Positions 35,280 to 48,404 of a stretch of 64,000 nucleotides of DNA are shown one piece after another. The translations under genes and the position numbers were made by a program. The first letter of the stretch is position 1, and every line of letters begins with the position of its first letter. Origin of the DNA: Apostichopus japonicus (Eukaryota; Echinodermata; Holothuroidea; Aspidochirotida; Stichopodidae); NCBI RefSeq assembly GCF_037975245.1, contig NC_092574.1, forward strand, positions 13,918,713 through 13,982,712, read 5' to 3'. Under the pieces are notes generated by a model, which was not told the DNA's origin, made no database searches, and worked only from the letters and a program-made list of their open reading frames with translations.

Positions 35280-38200
35280 TAATCAGTTAAATTGTCATAC
35301 ATTAAACGTTTTTTACCAGCTGTACTGAAAATAAGTCATTGTGTCTAAAGAGGCTGACAACCCCCACCCCCTCCCCCCCCAAAAAAATTGAAAGGCATTT
35401 TGCAATAGGCCTCCCGACATTCTATCAATTCATTAACTTAAGCCGGATCTGATATGATAATATTGTAACACTTAACAGTACAGATTTTACTGTTAAAGGA
35501 TAGCGGGTCTCATTCTCTCAGATTCTATGTGGTTTAGTTTTATCCTTAAAAAAGGAAGTTCTTGATTTTATCAAAGTTTGATTAGATTCCACTGATAGAA
35601 TATATTTCTTTCGTCTAAATACCTCGAGCCAGATCACACCTAAAGCAAGAAGAAACTGTCCTCACCATTGCGCATGCGTAAAAGTTGACTTAATAATGTC
35701 GGTATAAATGGATGTAATAATTCACAAAATGTTACCGCGGTAATAAAGGTGAAAATGATAGGGTGTTTTGTGTAGCATAGTTAACCGTTTTCGTTAAGGC
35801 TGTGTAAATTAAGGGTGCGTTCGAATAAGCGCAGGTTGCAAAGCATTTGCTATTCAAACGCTGCAACTACTGTGCCAATCAATGCAGCTACCTTATGGAT
35901 AACACGGTGTGAGAATTTAGGTAACATTACGGCTAAAATAATATCTTACTTTGAGCCTTACAGTGATGACCACATAGTTCACATGAACATATAGTTCACT
36001 ACCTATTAAACAACCTCAAGCCCTTACTCCTGACTCGATCGCGTCTATGGCTAGCCAACGAGGCCATAATGGCTGGTTTACAACGCAGGCACGCACACAG
36101 GATTTCCTGTTTGGTCGGTTAGTTTGCTAACGATATGGACCCTTTATTGAACACCGTCTTACTTAGGAGGGGGAAGGGGAGGGAACGGAGGTATTTTTTT
36201 TTTGGTAAACTTACGGGTGCTTAGATGCATAATAATGCCATAGTTTTCATGCATATAATTTGACGCACTGACTGCGTCGTCAAAATTTGACAGCGGGTCG
36301 TCGAAATTCAACAACTTGAAAATGTGGGATAATGTTACGTTTGTAGCTAGATGCGTGAGACATAGATAAGGCTTCACCTTCTTACATAGCTTCATGCGAT
36401 TGCACAACAATTGAACACGAAATAACTACACTTGCAATACACTCGCAGGCTCCCGAGAACGCGTTCTCGGCAATTCTGTTACGCGTTGTCGAAAACTTCG
36501 GCGACGCGTTCACAAAAGTACCACATGGATAAAATTAGCTGCACTGGTTGACTCGTTTGCCGTAAGCGTCTTTAGTCATGCACGATTTAAACATGTTTCG
36601 ATCTCTGCAAAATGGGAAACAGTATTCTTTCACATCTTTTAACAAGGCTGCCGAATATAAAACCAGATTTCACACTGACATGCACTCTTGGTTTGTGCCT
36701 TCAAATTTGTATGTAAATTAGGCCAGAAGTATAGATATAATTATCATATAAACGCTTTATTGACATATCGGTATAAATTGTTAAAGAGTATAAAAACATG
36801 ATTTTTTTTAACAGAGATAGAGAGAGGGGGGGGGGGTGGGAGGAGGGTAGAACACGGCGTGATGAAGAAACTATTCTGCATATTGGGAGCGTTTGCTTGT
36901 TGAGTAAATCCAAACATGGAACTACAACCATGCTACTTTAAACTGTTGAAGTTATTGTCTTATTTTGCCTGTAATTAAATTAACTAGACTAACTTTATTT
37001 ATTACGTGTCATCAAATGTCGTCAAATCCTACTTTTAAGTAGTCGATGGTTGCTTCCGTTGGTATCATAACTTGAGAAAGACTGTGGTGAAATTATCAGT
37101 CATGGAATCCTGACAACGAACTGGGTTTACAGTTAGGCCACTCAATGTACTGTTATTTACTTACATTCTAATTGAACCACGATCTGCATCCTTCTGTAAC
37201 AAAAGATAAGTCATTCAACTGAAATCAAAGAATAATGAAACCGAAAAAAAGTCCTCCATTACTGTTTTTTTTTTGTATTTGGTTCTTTTCGTGAAATACA
37301 AGCAATAGTACTTGAAAACAATTTAATCGTTGACAAATATGTTTTTTTTTAGAGCGCGGTGCGAGATAATGTAAAATTTTACTAAATGTGTATGCACTTA
37401 GCGCTGCCGACAGAACATCTCAAAATATGCGATTTACTTTGAAATTGACGAATTTCAATTTCGCTTTCACTTTTCACTTCAACTGGCCATAGTTCGATGA
37501 CTTATTTCTTTCAACCATTAAATGGCTTTAGTTGAAAATTATCTCGTATTTGGAGTTATATTAAATTTAAATCAAATTCAACACAAAAGGCCGTCGTAGC
37601 ACTCGTAACGCCGAATCCAAAAGAGTAAGATAAAAAAAAAACGTAATTGTTATAGGTAATAATGATTAATACCAAAAATTAGTTATAAATTGAATGTTTC
37701 TATTTTCAATGAAAAGGAAAAACGTGTTTAATGTGTCCAGCCAGTTAATATGAAAGAACTTTTATGGCAATAGGCCTTTGTCTTTATGTCTATACTAACT
37801 GGTCGAACCTCGGGATGACCAGCTGTATGTTCCCTTAACCACACTGCCTCAAAGGCGATTCATGCGAATGATAGCAATAACAGAAACAAATAGGCCAATA
37901 TTTGAAAGACCAGGAAGTTTCGGATCTTCACAAAAGCTCTTCAAAAGCTGTCACAATTATCCAGATGACTATTATGTATGACAAAGATCTGGCTTGCAAC
38001 AATTCTATGGAAAGGGTTTTTATTTTATAGATGTGCATTCACATGTCGTAAAATGTGGTGGTATACAGTAGTGTTTTGAATAATATTCGTGCGCTTGAGA
38101 AGAAATAGTTCATATAATTAGTTTTACTTACATTGTTATTAAAGGAAAGAATATCAAAGCAAACTACATCCTGATATCATTGGCATATATATTTTGATTT

Positions 38201-39380
38201 TTTTTTATTCATTCGAAATGTTTTGTTGATATTTCATCTTTTATATTCCCTTCTGTTTTATTCCTTTTTTCCTGTGGTTTGAAGGGAACCATAAAATAGG
38301 AGTAAATCTATGAGATATGTTATAGGGAAGTAACGAATGGTTTGTTCCTGTATGTTAAACCTTCTGCTAAAAGCGTTTTCAACTTTCGTCATACTGTAGT
38401 CGACAGTGCCAAACTGTGCCGTGATTTTGAGCGATACCGTCAACGGTCGAGAAAACTGAGTGATCAATTCTTGAAAACTATTGTGCTTTTAGGATTTAAT
38501 GTTATAGTTAGATTTTGAATTTTGTATAGAAAACAACAAAGTGATAATGATGCATATTGTCTAATGAAATGACCAATATATCTTACCAACGTTAAATCTT
38601 CTCAAATATGTTGAGATGTTTTTGTTTTTTTCGTCATCCTTTAGTCACCGTATTTTGCCGTGATATGATGATCGTCCATAGCTTTCGAGATATTGATAGA
38701 TTTAAATATTGATCATATAAATCTTAAAATTAATATTTAAATCAGTTCGTACTGTAGGTTTTTGGAAAATAATAATATAGAAAATATGACACTAGTATCT
38801 GGTTAAACGTATGGACTATAGTCATCCGTTATTTATCTCTATTTATGTTGTTACTTTGTCGTGCTGTTTTTGACGCCGGATTTTGCCGTGAACTGCGATT
38901 CTATTTAAGTGTCCATGGTATCTGACTGACCAATATTTATCTGAATTCTTTGTTTCATTGATTTGGTTATTAAAGCTTCCATTGAATGTGACGGTTTCAT
39001 TGAAACAAATGTTGGCTATAATAGATTAGTACTAAAGAAAAATTACATTTGTGGCGTAATAGGAGTTTGCCATAAAACAGACGCACAACGTCCGAGAAGA
39101 TACAAAGCGACGACTCGCGATAAGCAACAACACGGAAGAGATTCTGAACGCGGAGACAAAAAATATGACGTCTTCACAGTACTCGGTTCAATCCATTTTC
39201 ATAGAGACTGTGGTGACAAAGATCATTTTACTAGTTGCAGTATCTCTTTTCAGAGGCTAAAAAGTAAGACTTAAGAGATCGTGAAAGATGTCGTGAAAAT
39301 TTGATTAGTTTCGACATTGTTTAAATTGTAGACGGAGAATTAATTACAATCCATTTTGATAAAGTCAAGAAAATCAAGCC
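35280..39380. other. Non-coding region with a degenerate repeat of about 230 bp
   Basis: No exon recognised. Between about 38260 and 38960 the motif TGCCGTGA recurs at about 38420, 38656 and 38884, each preceded by CGTCAT- or CGTGCTG-like sequence, suggesting an old tandem repeat. Confidence 0.45.
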
Positions 39381-39389
39381 TCACTTGGT

Positions 39390-40070
39390 AAGCCTTGGTG
39401 GATTTGTGAACCTGAGTTGGGGAGTGGGGAGTCTGGGTTGGGTAGTGGGGAACCTGGGTTGGGAGAAGGGAGCCTGGTTGAGAGTGGGTTGCGATGACTG
39501 CGCTGGAGAGCCTGGGTTGGGGAGTGGGGAGCCTGGGTTGGGAGTGAGTTGAGGTGCATGGGTTGGAGAGTGGGTTGAAATGCATGGGTTGAAAGTTGTT
39601 GAAGGAGTAAAGGAGCCTGGTTGAGAGTGGGATGCGATGACTGAGCTGGGGAGCCTGGGTTGGGGAGTGGGGAGCCTGGGTTGGGAGTGAGTTGGGGTGC
39701 ATGTGTTGAGAGTGGGTTGAAATGCATGGGTTAAAAGTGGTTGAAGGAGCCTGGTTGAGAGTGGTTTGCGATGACTGAGCTGGGGAGCCTGGGTTGGGGA
39801 GTGGGGAGCCTGGGTTGGGAGTGAGTTGGGGTGCATGGGTTGAGAGTGGGTTGAAATGCATGGGTTGAAAGTGGTTGAAGGAGCCTGGGTGAGAGTGGTT
39901 TGCGATGACTGAGCTGGGGAGCCTGGGTTGGGGAGTGGGGAGCCTGGGTTGGGAGTGAGTTGGGGTGCATGGGTTGAGAGTGGGTTGAAATGCATGGGTT
40001 GAAAGTGGTTAAAGGAGCCTGGTTGAGAGTGGTTTGCGATGACTGAGCTGGGGAGCCTGGGTTGGGGAGT
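39390..40070. repeat. 134-bp minisatellite, about five copies
   Basis: The marker GCGATGACTG or its variant occurs at 39491, 39634, 39768, 39902 and 40036, a period of 134 bp (143 for the first step). Each unit contains GAGCCTGGGTTGGGGAGTGG. Long Pro/Asn/Ser/His-rich frames on the minus strand are artefacts of the repeat. Confidence 0.95.
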
Positions 40071-40504
40071 GGCGATAACACCGCTGTATGTGAGGAATAT
40101 GGTGCTATCGACATGACCCTGTCGCATATTGCATTGTTCATTTATTGCAGTCTATATATACTGCCCCAATATACATAAAATAACACCAGAAAGATTAAAA
40201 GGACATATCACAAGCAATGAAAGTTAATATTTACAAAGAAAAATGTTTATCCCAAACTAAGTCTCTGTTAATTTCCCTTAATTAACGTTTTGTACAATAT
40301 AACGTCACCCAACACTAGTTTTAGTTTCGAAGGCGGCTTCTCTTCAATTTCGAAACCGCACGATTGCAAATAACTTTTTTTTCTTCAAGCATTTCTCCAC
40401 ATTCGTGTCGGTATAAATGCTATACCAGCCTGTAGTTCCGTTGGTCTAATATCGTCACTACACGTTAATATTCAATAACCAGTGTATACAATTTAAAGTT
40501 GAAG

Positions 40505-40882
40505 TTAAAGTTGAAGGTTTACAGTCTTGTATGAAGCTAATGCCTCCTCACACGACTTTACAACTTAACCCCTGGTCATTGGTAACTTGTCACACCCACA
40601 CACCAAAGTGTGCACAATTCAATCAATCTCTCTTGGGGCACCACAGTGCACCACAACCACGTGTCCCCCGGGGGACTTCCCATAGGGTGCAGCCACAAAC
40701 CGGCGCACGCAACTATATTTACAAGTTACCTCGCAGGTCCCCATTTATACACCTGGGTGAAGAGAGGCAATGGAGATAAAGCGCCTTGCCCAAGGACACA
40801 ACGCAATGATCTGGCCAGGGCTCGAACCTGTAATCCTTAGATCACAAGTCCACTGCCTTAACCACTTGACCACAACGCCCTC
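40505..40882 (-). mobile_element. tRNA-derived SINE, family A copy 2 (near full length)
   Basis: Reverse orientation. Its tRNA-like head at the right end has TGGTCAAGTGGTTAAGG (A box) and GGTTCGAGCCC (B box). The body matches the copy at 405-760 throughout, ending in a CTTCAACTTTAACTTCAACT tail (family 3' end). This is the best-preserved copy in the window. Confidence 0.88.
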
Positions 40883-41273
40883 CTTTACAATATGGCATAA
40901 CCCAGAATCTGGTAGCCGAACAAAAATCAGTGTGGAATCTGTCCCAAATTGATATATTCATAAGTAAAGTTGCGTTATGTTCAAGGAACATGTCAGGGAA
41001 GACAGTTAATGCGATTCGGAAGGATATATGAAATTCCTCCATGCTTTAATACACTTTCATGAGTTAAATGTGAAACAACAATTTTGACTTGAATTCCATA
41101 AAATTGCCGTCCATTATGCTTGGACTAAATCAATTTTTTAATTTTTATTCTTGGATTAAAAATCTAGAGAAGGGAATAAAATTCATACGTTACTCACTGA
41201 TTATGTTATAATTTAAGAAAAAGGCTGGGGTGGGGGCGGGGAGGGGGGAGGGATACTGCTTCTTTAGCTGTTT

Positions 41274-41500
41274 GCAAGATATTCACCTTTAAAAATATCT
41301 AATTTTTTCTGGAATGCTCCTTTAAGGCTTAATTGATGATGACGGCAGCTCCTCGTTGCAAGGTTTCAATGTTAAATGTCAATCCATTGTTTTATAAATT
41401 ATAATTACCCAACCAAAACACGTTCTGTTCATTTAAAAAATCAGAGCATCCTTGAATGACATTCAACACTATTTGTCCTTTCAAAGTTTGTAACACATTA
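41274..41500 (+). repeat. Dispersed repeat D, uninterrupted copy
   Basis: Shares GATATTCACC, GCTCCTTTAAGGCT-AATTGATG, GTCAGCTCCTC-like and TTATAAATTATAAT strings in the same order with 62846-63450. In that second copy a MITE splits the sequence; here it is continuous. Confidence 0.7.
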
Positions 41501-41673
41501 TAAAACAAGTCATTTCAATCCATAAAATTCTTCTATTTTTCTAATTGAGTTTTGTGTTGGATAGCTGACCAACTGACCCACTGGTCTTCTCAATAAATAA
41601 TTTAATTTGCAAGTAAAATATCCTTTTCTAAATGCAGCGATTTTAATAGATGATTATAAAGTTTCGTACAACT

Positions 41674-41779
<106 letters not shown>

Positions 41780-43240
41780 GGGATTTTTGCTTTGTTTGTT
41801 ATGGTATTTCTTCATTCCATCATTCTTGTCATTGCCAGAAGAAATCCATTTTAGAAGGAACAGTACTTCCTCTTCCGTTCTTACGATCACAGTCATACGA
41901 AACTATATTGTCGATACATCAGCGGTATGACAACAAAGAGTTTGAATATTTGTCCACAAATACCTCCGATCGTCTTTCGTCAAGTAATTCTCTACATTTT
42001 GCCACGAGCCGAGACACTAAGCATGACGGCTTGGTTACTGTGAAGAGCCTGTAGTAGGTACTACCCCATTAAAGACCCATTAGTATCCACCCACATAACA
42101 GACTTTATACCGCACACCGACTGCAGTTGAAAAAGGTAACAGCTTAGAAATGTCGGGATCAGAAAAATCCTTTGATGTTATTAGCTGTAAAGCTGGTAAA
42201 CCATTTCCGACAAAAAAAAAAACACAAAACAATAATTACACCTCATTTCTGGTCTCTACATCCTCTCTTGCATGCCTAAATCCCCCAAACACCGAATAAC
42301 GATTTAAGCTATACCCATTAACTTCATTCGATTCCCCATTTTGTATGTGGAGGTCCTATCCAACAGACGTTATTTAGCAATACAGCATTCGCAGTGCTTT
42401 TTGTGTTTGAAGTTTCCACATCTGACTGGCAATTATATTTTTAGACCTAAAAGGCACAAGACAAACTTAGAAGAACTGTACAAATATCTATCTATATATA
42501 TATATATATATATATATAGCCTAATTTTCACCTAGAATTGATCACCATAGCCTATTCCGTTACAACTTTTGCTGGTAACTTTGAAAGCACTTTTGAAAAA
42601 GTAACAGAAAGTGCAGCATTATACCAACAATTTTTTGAAGAGTTTAACAAGGCTGATACATATATATATATCAAACAGATTGAAACCTGTAGATGATAAC
42701 CTTTGATAGCTATATTGGGGCGATACAGTTTTCATGATTCATTGTTTGGGACGGTGCATCCCCCATTGTTATTTGCATACGCGAGATCCTATATTGGAAC
42801 TGAAAGTGCTTTATGTACGGGGGCCGACGCTCAAGTGCAAACAGAGAGACGCATACATCAAAGTGTTGCCTTGCACATAAAACCTGCAAACTTCATCGTG
42901 GGCTGTGTCAGCGTACTGCCAACCTTTCGCGTATACGTTCTAAACAGAAACCCCGTTTTCTTTTTTCTTCTGTTGTGCAAAGTCATTAAATTTGTTCAAA
43001 TTAGACAACAACTGCTTGATCGTTGATTCTTTTTTTGTGTGTGTGGCAAAGCTGGTCTAAAGTGTCGTCGAGGGTCATATACCAAAGACTCATTCGAAAC
43101 ATAAAAGTGTCTTCATACAACAAACTAGAATAAAACCGCTGCAGGTATCGTGCATTGTGAGAACGGGGTAATTTAACAACAACAAAAAAGAGGGCTGCAA
43201 TAAAAAGTAAAAAAGGAGTTCTTGAACAATTTTAACAACC

Positions 43241-43730
43241 ATGAGACAAGATTTAGTGTCGAAATCAGGCGAGGCAATGTTTCGGTATCACCCGGGTAGT
43301 AATTTTCCACAACAGTTTCAACACACGTCCGACTACCTGAGCCAAGTGGCCGCACTTCAAGTCCCATACGGTGATCCGGGCGTGGTCCAGCAACACGGAT
43401 CGCCAACTGCATGGTCTGGAACGAGCCATATCGATCTCTCACCGACCGTTTCATCCGCCATCTCGAGTGCCCACAACTCTGTCGGAGGAACCGAACAATG
43501 GGGATATAACCATGGAAATCAGCAAGCTCATTTACCGTCCCCAGGGGGTCACCTCTCAGGCTCGCCAACAATTCCTGGTATGGCAGGCTATATGCACCAC
43601 GACGGGTACATGGCCCACGCAGGACACCATGGGCCGGAATCGGTAGCCCAGGCTTTGTATACACCGTCAATGAAGGGATCATACGACTATTTCGTGAGGA
43701 CCCCGACATATAGATACAACCCACAAACAG
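43241..43730 (+). CDS. Probable first coding exon of a His/Tyr/Gly/Pro/Ser-rich protein (transcription factor-like)
   Basis: An ATG in good context (ACCATGA) with an in-frame TGA 16 bases upstream opens 163 codons, ending at donor GTAATG (phase 1). The protein is low in Lys and Cys and rich in His, Tyr, Gly, Pro, Ser and Gln. It includes FRYHPGSNFPQQFQHTSDYL, GYMHHDGYMAHAGHHGP and SYDYFVRTPTYRYNP. This composition is usual for the N-terminal activation region of developmental transcription factors, but no DNA-binding domain lies in this exon and I cannot name the family. It is more GC-rich than its surroundings. The following exon was not found in the remaining 20 kb, so either the first intron is very long or a small exon was missed. 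The opposite strand is also open over the same interval, which lowers certainty. Confidence 0.62.
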
Positions 43731-46700
43731 GTAATGAAAACACTTTTTTGTTGTTGTACATAACCTATTGCTATATTACGGTTATTAAATAACCTTGTAA
43801 GATGTAATTTAGTAGAATACTATAGTGCATAATTGGGTATAATAACGTAGGCTGTTAGTATCAATAGGCACCAACTTATATTGAACGTTTGCTTAATAAA
43901 CAAAGGTTTTTTTTTCATCAAACTAGCAGTTTTATTTCTTTATTATTATTTTTTATTGTACATATTGCCTCATATGTAATGCCGAGGTTATGTTGTACGC
44001 ATTGTTAAATGATACTTAACAACTCCAAATTTATCAGTCATACTAATAGCATTATGTTTGAAATATTTAATTTAGATATTTCATAATTCAAGTTCCATAA
44101 AGCGATAAATTCCAGTGGTACACAACAACAACAAAATAATAATAAATAAAAGAAGAACGTCTTATGTGACATAAATGGCAAAATAAATTATAAACTCAAA
44201 TGTTCCAATCACAAATTGTTCAAATGTGGTTCAAACCTTAATTAAAAAACAAAATCGGATCACTATTGCATTTTTAAAAGACATAAATATAGATGTTTGC
44301 ATCCAAAATCTAAGCAATTATGAAATAATTCGTTTCTGTTCATTGAATTATGCTCAAAAATAACTAATCTTTTGAAGAAAAATTAGAAAGGTAAAAGATA
44401 TCATAACGTTGGAACCACTTTGTAAATCTTGTTTGCACTTCGTATTTATCGTTACCAGAGACATTTTTGGAGAGAGAGAGAGGAGGGGGGGGGGGTGGAG
44501 AAAGATGTGGGGTGTTGTTTGTTATCCATGCCTGATCCCCCTTTCCTTGACCAAATAGTAACAATTTTGATGTGTTAGACAATTGCTTTCTGCATAGTTT
44601 TGTCCTTTGCAAAGACAACATCGGCGTCTTTGATCTTTATTGATCACCTTATCTTTTAATGACCAATTGTTTTCACATAAGCATTATTCTGAAAGCCTAC
44701 ACAGCAAATATTGTGGTTAGGTTTGACTGCTTGGTCGGTTAGATATACCTGTTCTTGTAAACACTCACACTCACACTCCATGTATTGTATAGATACAACT
44801 TGTGGTCAAAACTATCTTCCGACAGGAATATAACCGTAAAATTAAGATCGAACTGAACCAAAATAAAAACCCCGTTAGAATCAATAAGAATATTTCAAAA
44901 GAACACTGAAGCTATGCACCAATTTGAAATTAATTTTCTTTTCTATAAATATCTGTTTTACAATTGCAACCAAATGCGATATAAATAACTGTCTTTGAAT
45001 GTAAAACTATGTAACCCCCACGAGAAATATGTTTATTTTATTTTTTACAACGACATATACTAATATTCATCTATAGCTTTATATACATAAACATGAGACT
45101 GGTAAATTTCTTGGATTTAATTTATCAATATTATTTTATTATTATTAATCCTTCATAAACACACACAACAACAACAACAATAACACTAATCTTGGTTTTT
45201 GTTGTTGTTTATATCCATGTAACAGTGGCAGTTACTCTGCTATAATCCCATTAATCCGGTCTCTGTTTTATGCATAATTGTAGAACTAATCTCACTGTAA
45301 TTACTATATGCATATGAGCTGCTAATTAGACTATGTTTGAAAATATCAACTACAAAAGCTATTCGCATTTTGTGTAGTGTTGTACCACACAGATTTCAAA
45401 CGGTGATCATATTTCACTTCTACAGTATACAATAAAGCATGACTAAATTTTAAAAATATTTTTGTTTCAACGGATGAATAATTTCTACACATTAATGAAA
45501 CGAACAGATAAAAAGGATGGAGGAAGGGAGGAGAGGGGGGGGGGGTAAAGTATCATATAAAATTTAGAAAATTTGAAATAATTTGAAAGCAAAAGCATAT
45601 GTTTGAATTATTTGATAACAACCCCCTGTTATTCGTTCACCTGCATTACAAACCTTGATAAAACTCGTAACCATTTAACAAGGTGCTGAACAATAGAATG
45701 TTTAAGTGTAATAAAAAGGGTCTTATTTTTTCGCAATTTGTTTCATTTTCGTATGATAACACAGTGTTCTTTTTGTGTATGTATGTATGTATGTGTATGT
45801 ATGCGTGTGTGTGTGTCTTGTGGTTATACGTCGACTTACAATCTACAGCGACAATTTCAAACAGTGTGTTTGTTACATGTTGACTTACATATGATGTAGC
45901 ATGTATGACACAATACCAAAGCTACAACACACTCCGTAATATAATAACATATACTTTAGCTTATCGTAAAGTGCTTATTTCATATATCTTAAAGCTCTAC
46001 TCAAAACCATTTTTCCTTATTTTTCCCCTTTTTGTGTTTTTGTTTTTGCGTTTCCTTTCTTTTTTATGTAAAAAATGGTTGCTCAAGTAGCTAACACTTT
46101 TGTTATGCTGTCGTTCATTGATGTTGATCATTTAGTTTGTTTATTAATTTATATCTTCATGTATTAGGGATTATCCTTTCCTATTTAGTTAATCCAATAC
46201 ATTTTTGTTGTTGTTAACAACTGTAAGAAGCGCTTATCACACCTAGACGTTTAAAAGTAAAAGTTACATTTCAAAAAATAAACTTAACTTTTATCTTCCT
46301 TTTTTTCAATAATAATAATAATTGAAGATTATAAATCGATCAAACGGTAAAACGTTATTCGCATATCACATACACTATGCAATAACCTTATTATATTTGC
46401 CTGCAAGTTAAAATTTCTCAACATTGTACATTTCAACGCCTGAATTTTGCAAGAATATTAGTCGTTCTACCAGTAAATTGTACTTCAAGTAGTCCAAAAC
46501 ACAAAAATATCGTCAAAATTGATATTCATGTTTTTAGAAATGGTACGGGCATATTACCAAGTAAACGGACATATTGAGTTGGTGATTGTTGGTTTTCTTG
46601 TATGCATCTGCTCGTCTTTGAAATTGATTAAGCTTGTAAAGTTAATTTTATGTCATTGATCAAAGTTATACAACAGTCCAATTTGTTTTTGTTTTAACGA

Positions 46701-47904
46701 AAAATATATGTATCCAATTTTTTTTGTAGTTAATGTTGTCCTGATATGCTATCTTCTAATCCAACGAATTTTTACTAATGTCATTTTCGTCAAAAGTATT
46801 TTCTTTTTGTAACAGATCAGATATGTTATAATTTCTTTGCTGTGTCATAAACTATATCTGTTTTATGATTTCTTAACAATCTTTTTTGTCGGTTACTTTT
46901 CCATATTTGTTTTTGATTTTTTAAATCCAATCTCGACTAATATGAATCATAAAATTGAAAAAATTAAAAACATTTAAGAAATATCATGAAAAAAAAGATA
47001 TTGTTAGCTGAACGCAAAGTAATGAAAGACATTAATAAAGTAAAATAATTTCAAAGTGGGAATAGAATGGAACATTAAACTTAGTTTCCCGAAATATTTA
47101 GCGCTACATATTTTTTCTTTAGCTCTATACCTGTGTGAACACCCCGTTGTAATTGCAGTGTTTCAATGCGGAGGAATAATCATATTGTTATTAAAAACTC
47201 AGCCTTAGATTCAAACGGAATATATTAAGACTTAAATAGGCATTTAAAAATAACTTTTTATTGTTCTGAGAGAGATAGAACAGAGGTATAAAGTTTAAAC
47301 ATTACAGAGTCGATCTCACTTAATATTAATTAAAAAAACAATTCTCTTTGAAAGTTGATTTTATTTTTCTGTTCGTAATTTCATCATTCTCTGTATAAGA
47401 AAGCTATAATGGTGAATCGTACATCTTTTTGCATCTATTTATTCTGTAAAATGTAAACACCGACAAAGAAACTAACAGAGAAAACATATGAATTAAACAA
47501 CAATAATATGTAGCAAACAGATCATTTCTAAGTTAGAAATATAAAGTTTAAAGACCAAAAAAAAACCCAGTAAATAAATCAAGTTTTAAGCTTTTTTATC
47601 ATTGATCTGTTCAAGGTTTGAATGGACTTAAGAAAGGAAGAATAATAATTGCTAGTTGGCATTTTAAACATATAAATTTAATATATGTCTCAAAACACAT
47701 ATGTATAGTTGTAACATAACAGTCTCATTGTTTTCTGCGAGGTCTTAACCTATAAAATTTACTCAATCAACTTTCCATGTAAAATTTCAAATAAATTCAA
47801 AATATAATGGACTGCTTCACCCACAAGTTTGATACATGGGATGCAAGGTACCTCCCCTCCTCCCCGAACCCCCCTCTCCTCCCCTTATGCGGTGGTTTTC
47901 ACCA

Positions 47905-48060
47905 AGAAATGGTTGATTCGCTCAGTTGGTGGAGAACAGGGCCTGTCACCATGTGATCACTGATTCTAATTCCATTCCAGCTCTAAAAAAAATTAGTTGC
48001 TCTTTCCAAATGTGGTTTTACCTTCCTCAGTCACATTTTCGTCGTTGAGTTTGTATATAC
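47905..48060 (+). mobile_element. Decayed tRNA-derived SINE-like head
   Basis: TTCGCTCAGTTGGTGGAG resembles an A box, and GATTCTAATTCCATTCC, 40 bases later, a decayed B box. CTTCCTCAGTCACATTTTC follows. No second copy in the window. Confidence 0.4.
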
Positions 48061-48361
48061 TTCAGTTGTATAGATCTAATTTTGTGCAGAAAATGCCTCT
48101 TTTTGTGCATTATTATGGATATATCCTTTTATGTAGACAATGAACCTATTTATAGAATATGTGTTGTTTCGAACAGAAGTTTCATTAAGAAGGGAATGCA
48201 GTTAACAATCCCTTTAGTTATATACCTTTAAGGCATATCCTGTTTTATCTCATTTTAATGGCATATCTATGAGAGTGTTAATGAATACTCGTTTCGTACT
48301 CATGTGTCATACATTTAAAGCAAATTATAAAAAGTTTATGTTGTATATCCCTTTAGTTATA

Positions 48362-48362
<1 letters not shown>

Positions 48363-48401
<39 letters not shown>
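48363..48401. repeat. (AT)n microsatellite
   Basis: About 37 bp of alternating AT. Confidence 0.92.

Positions 48402-48404
<3 letters not shown>

Noticed and set aside
38963-39274. 103-codon plus-strand frame rich in Arg, Lys and Asp
   Set aside because: It starts at TTG, with no splice context or recognisable domain; insufficient to call a gene.
39381-40141. Long Pro/Asn/Ser/His-rich frames on the minus strand
   Set aside because: They coincide exactly with the 134-bp minisatellite and exist in all three frames.
42703-43026. 107-codon frame just upstream of the 43-kb exon
   Set aside because: No similarity recognised and no splice connection to the exon; it may be 5' leader or promoter sequence.
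43173-43724. 183-codon open frame on the minus strand opposite the 43-kb exon
   Set aside because: It lacks splice and start context and has no family motifs. The plus-strand reading has a good start, an upstream stop and a splice donor, so the antisense frame is taken as a shadow, although it is not formally excluded.
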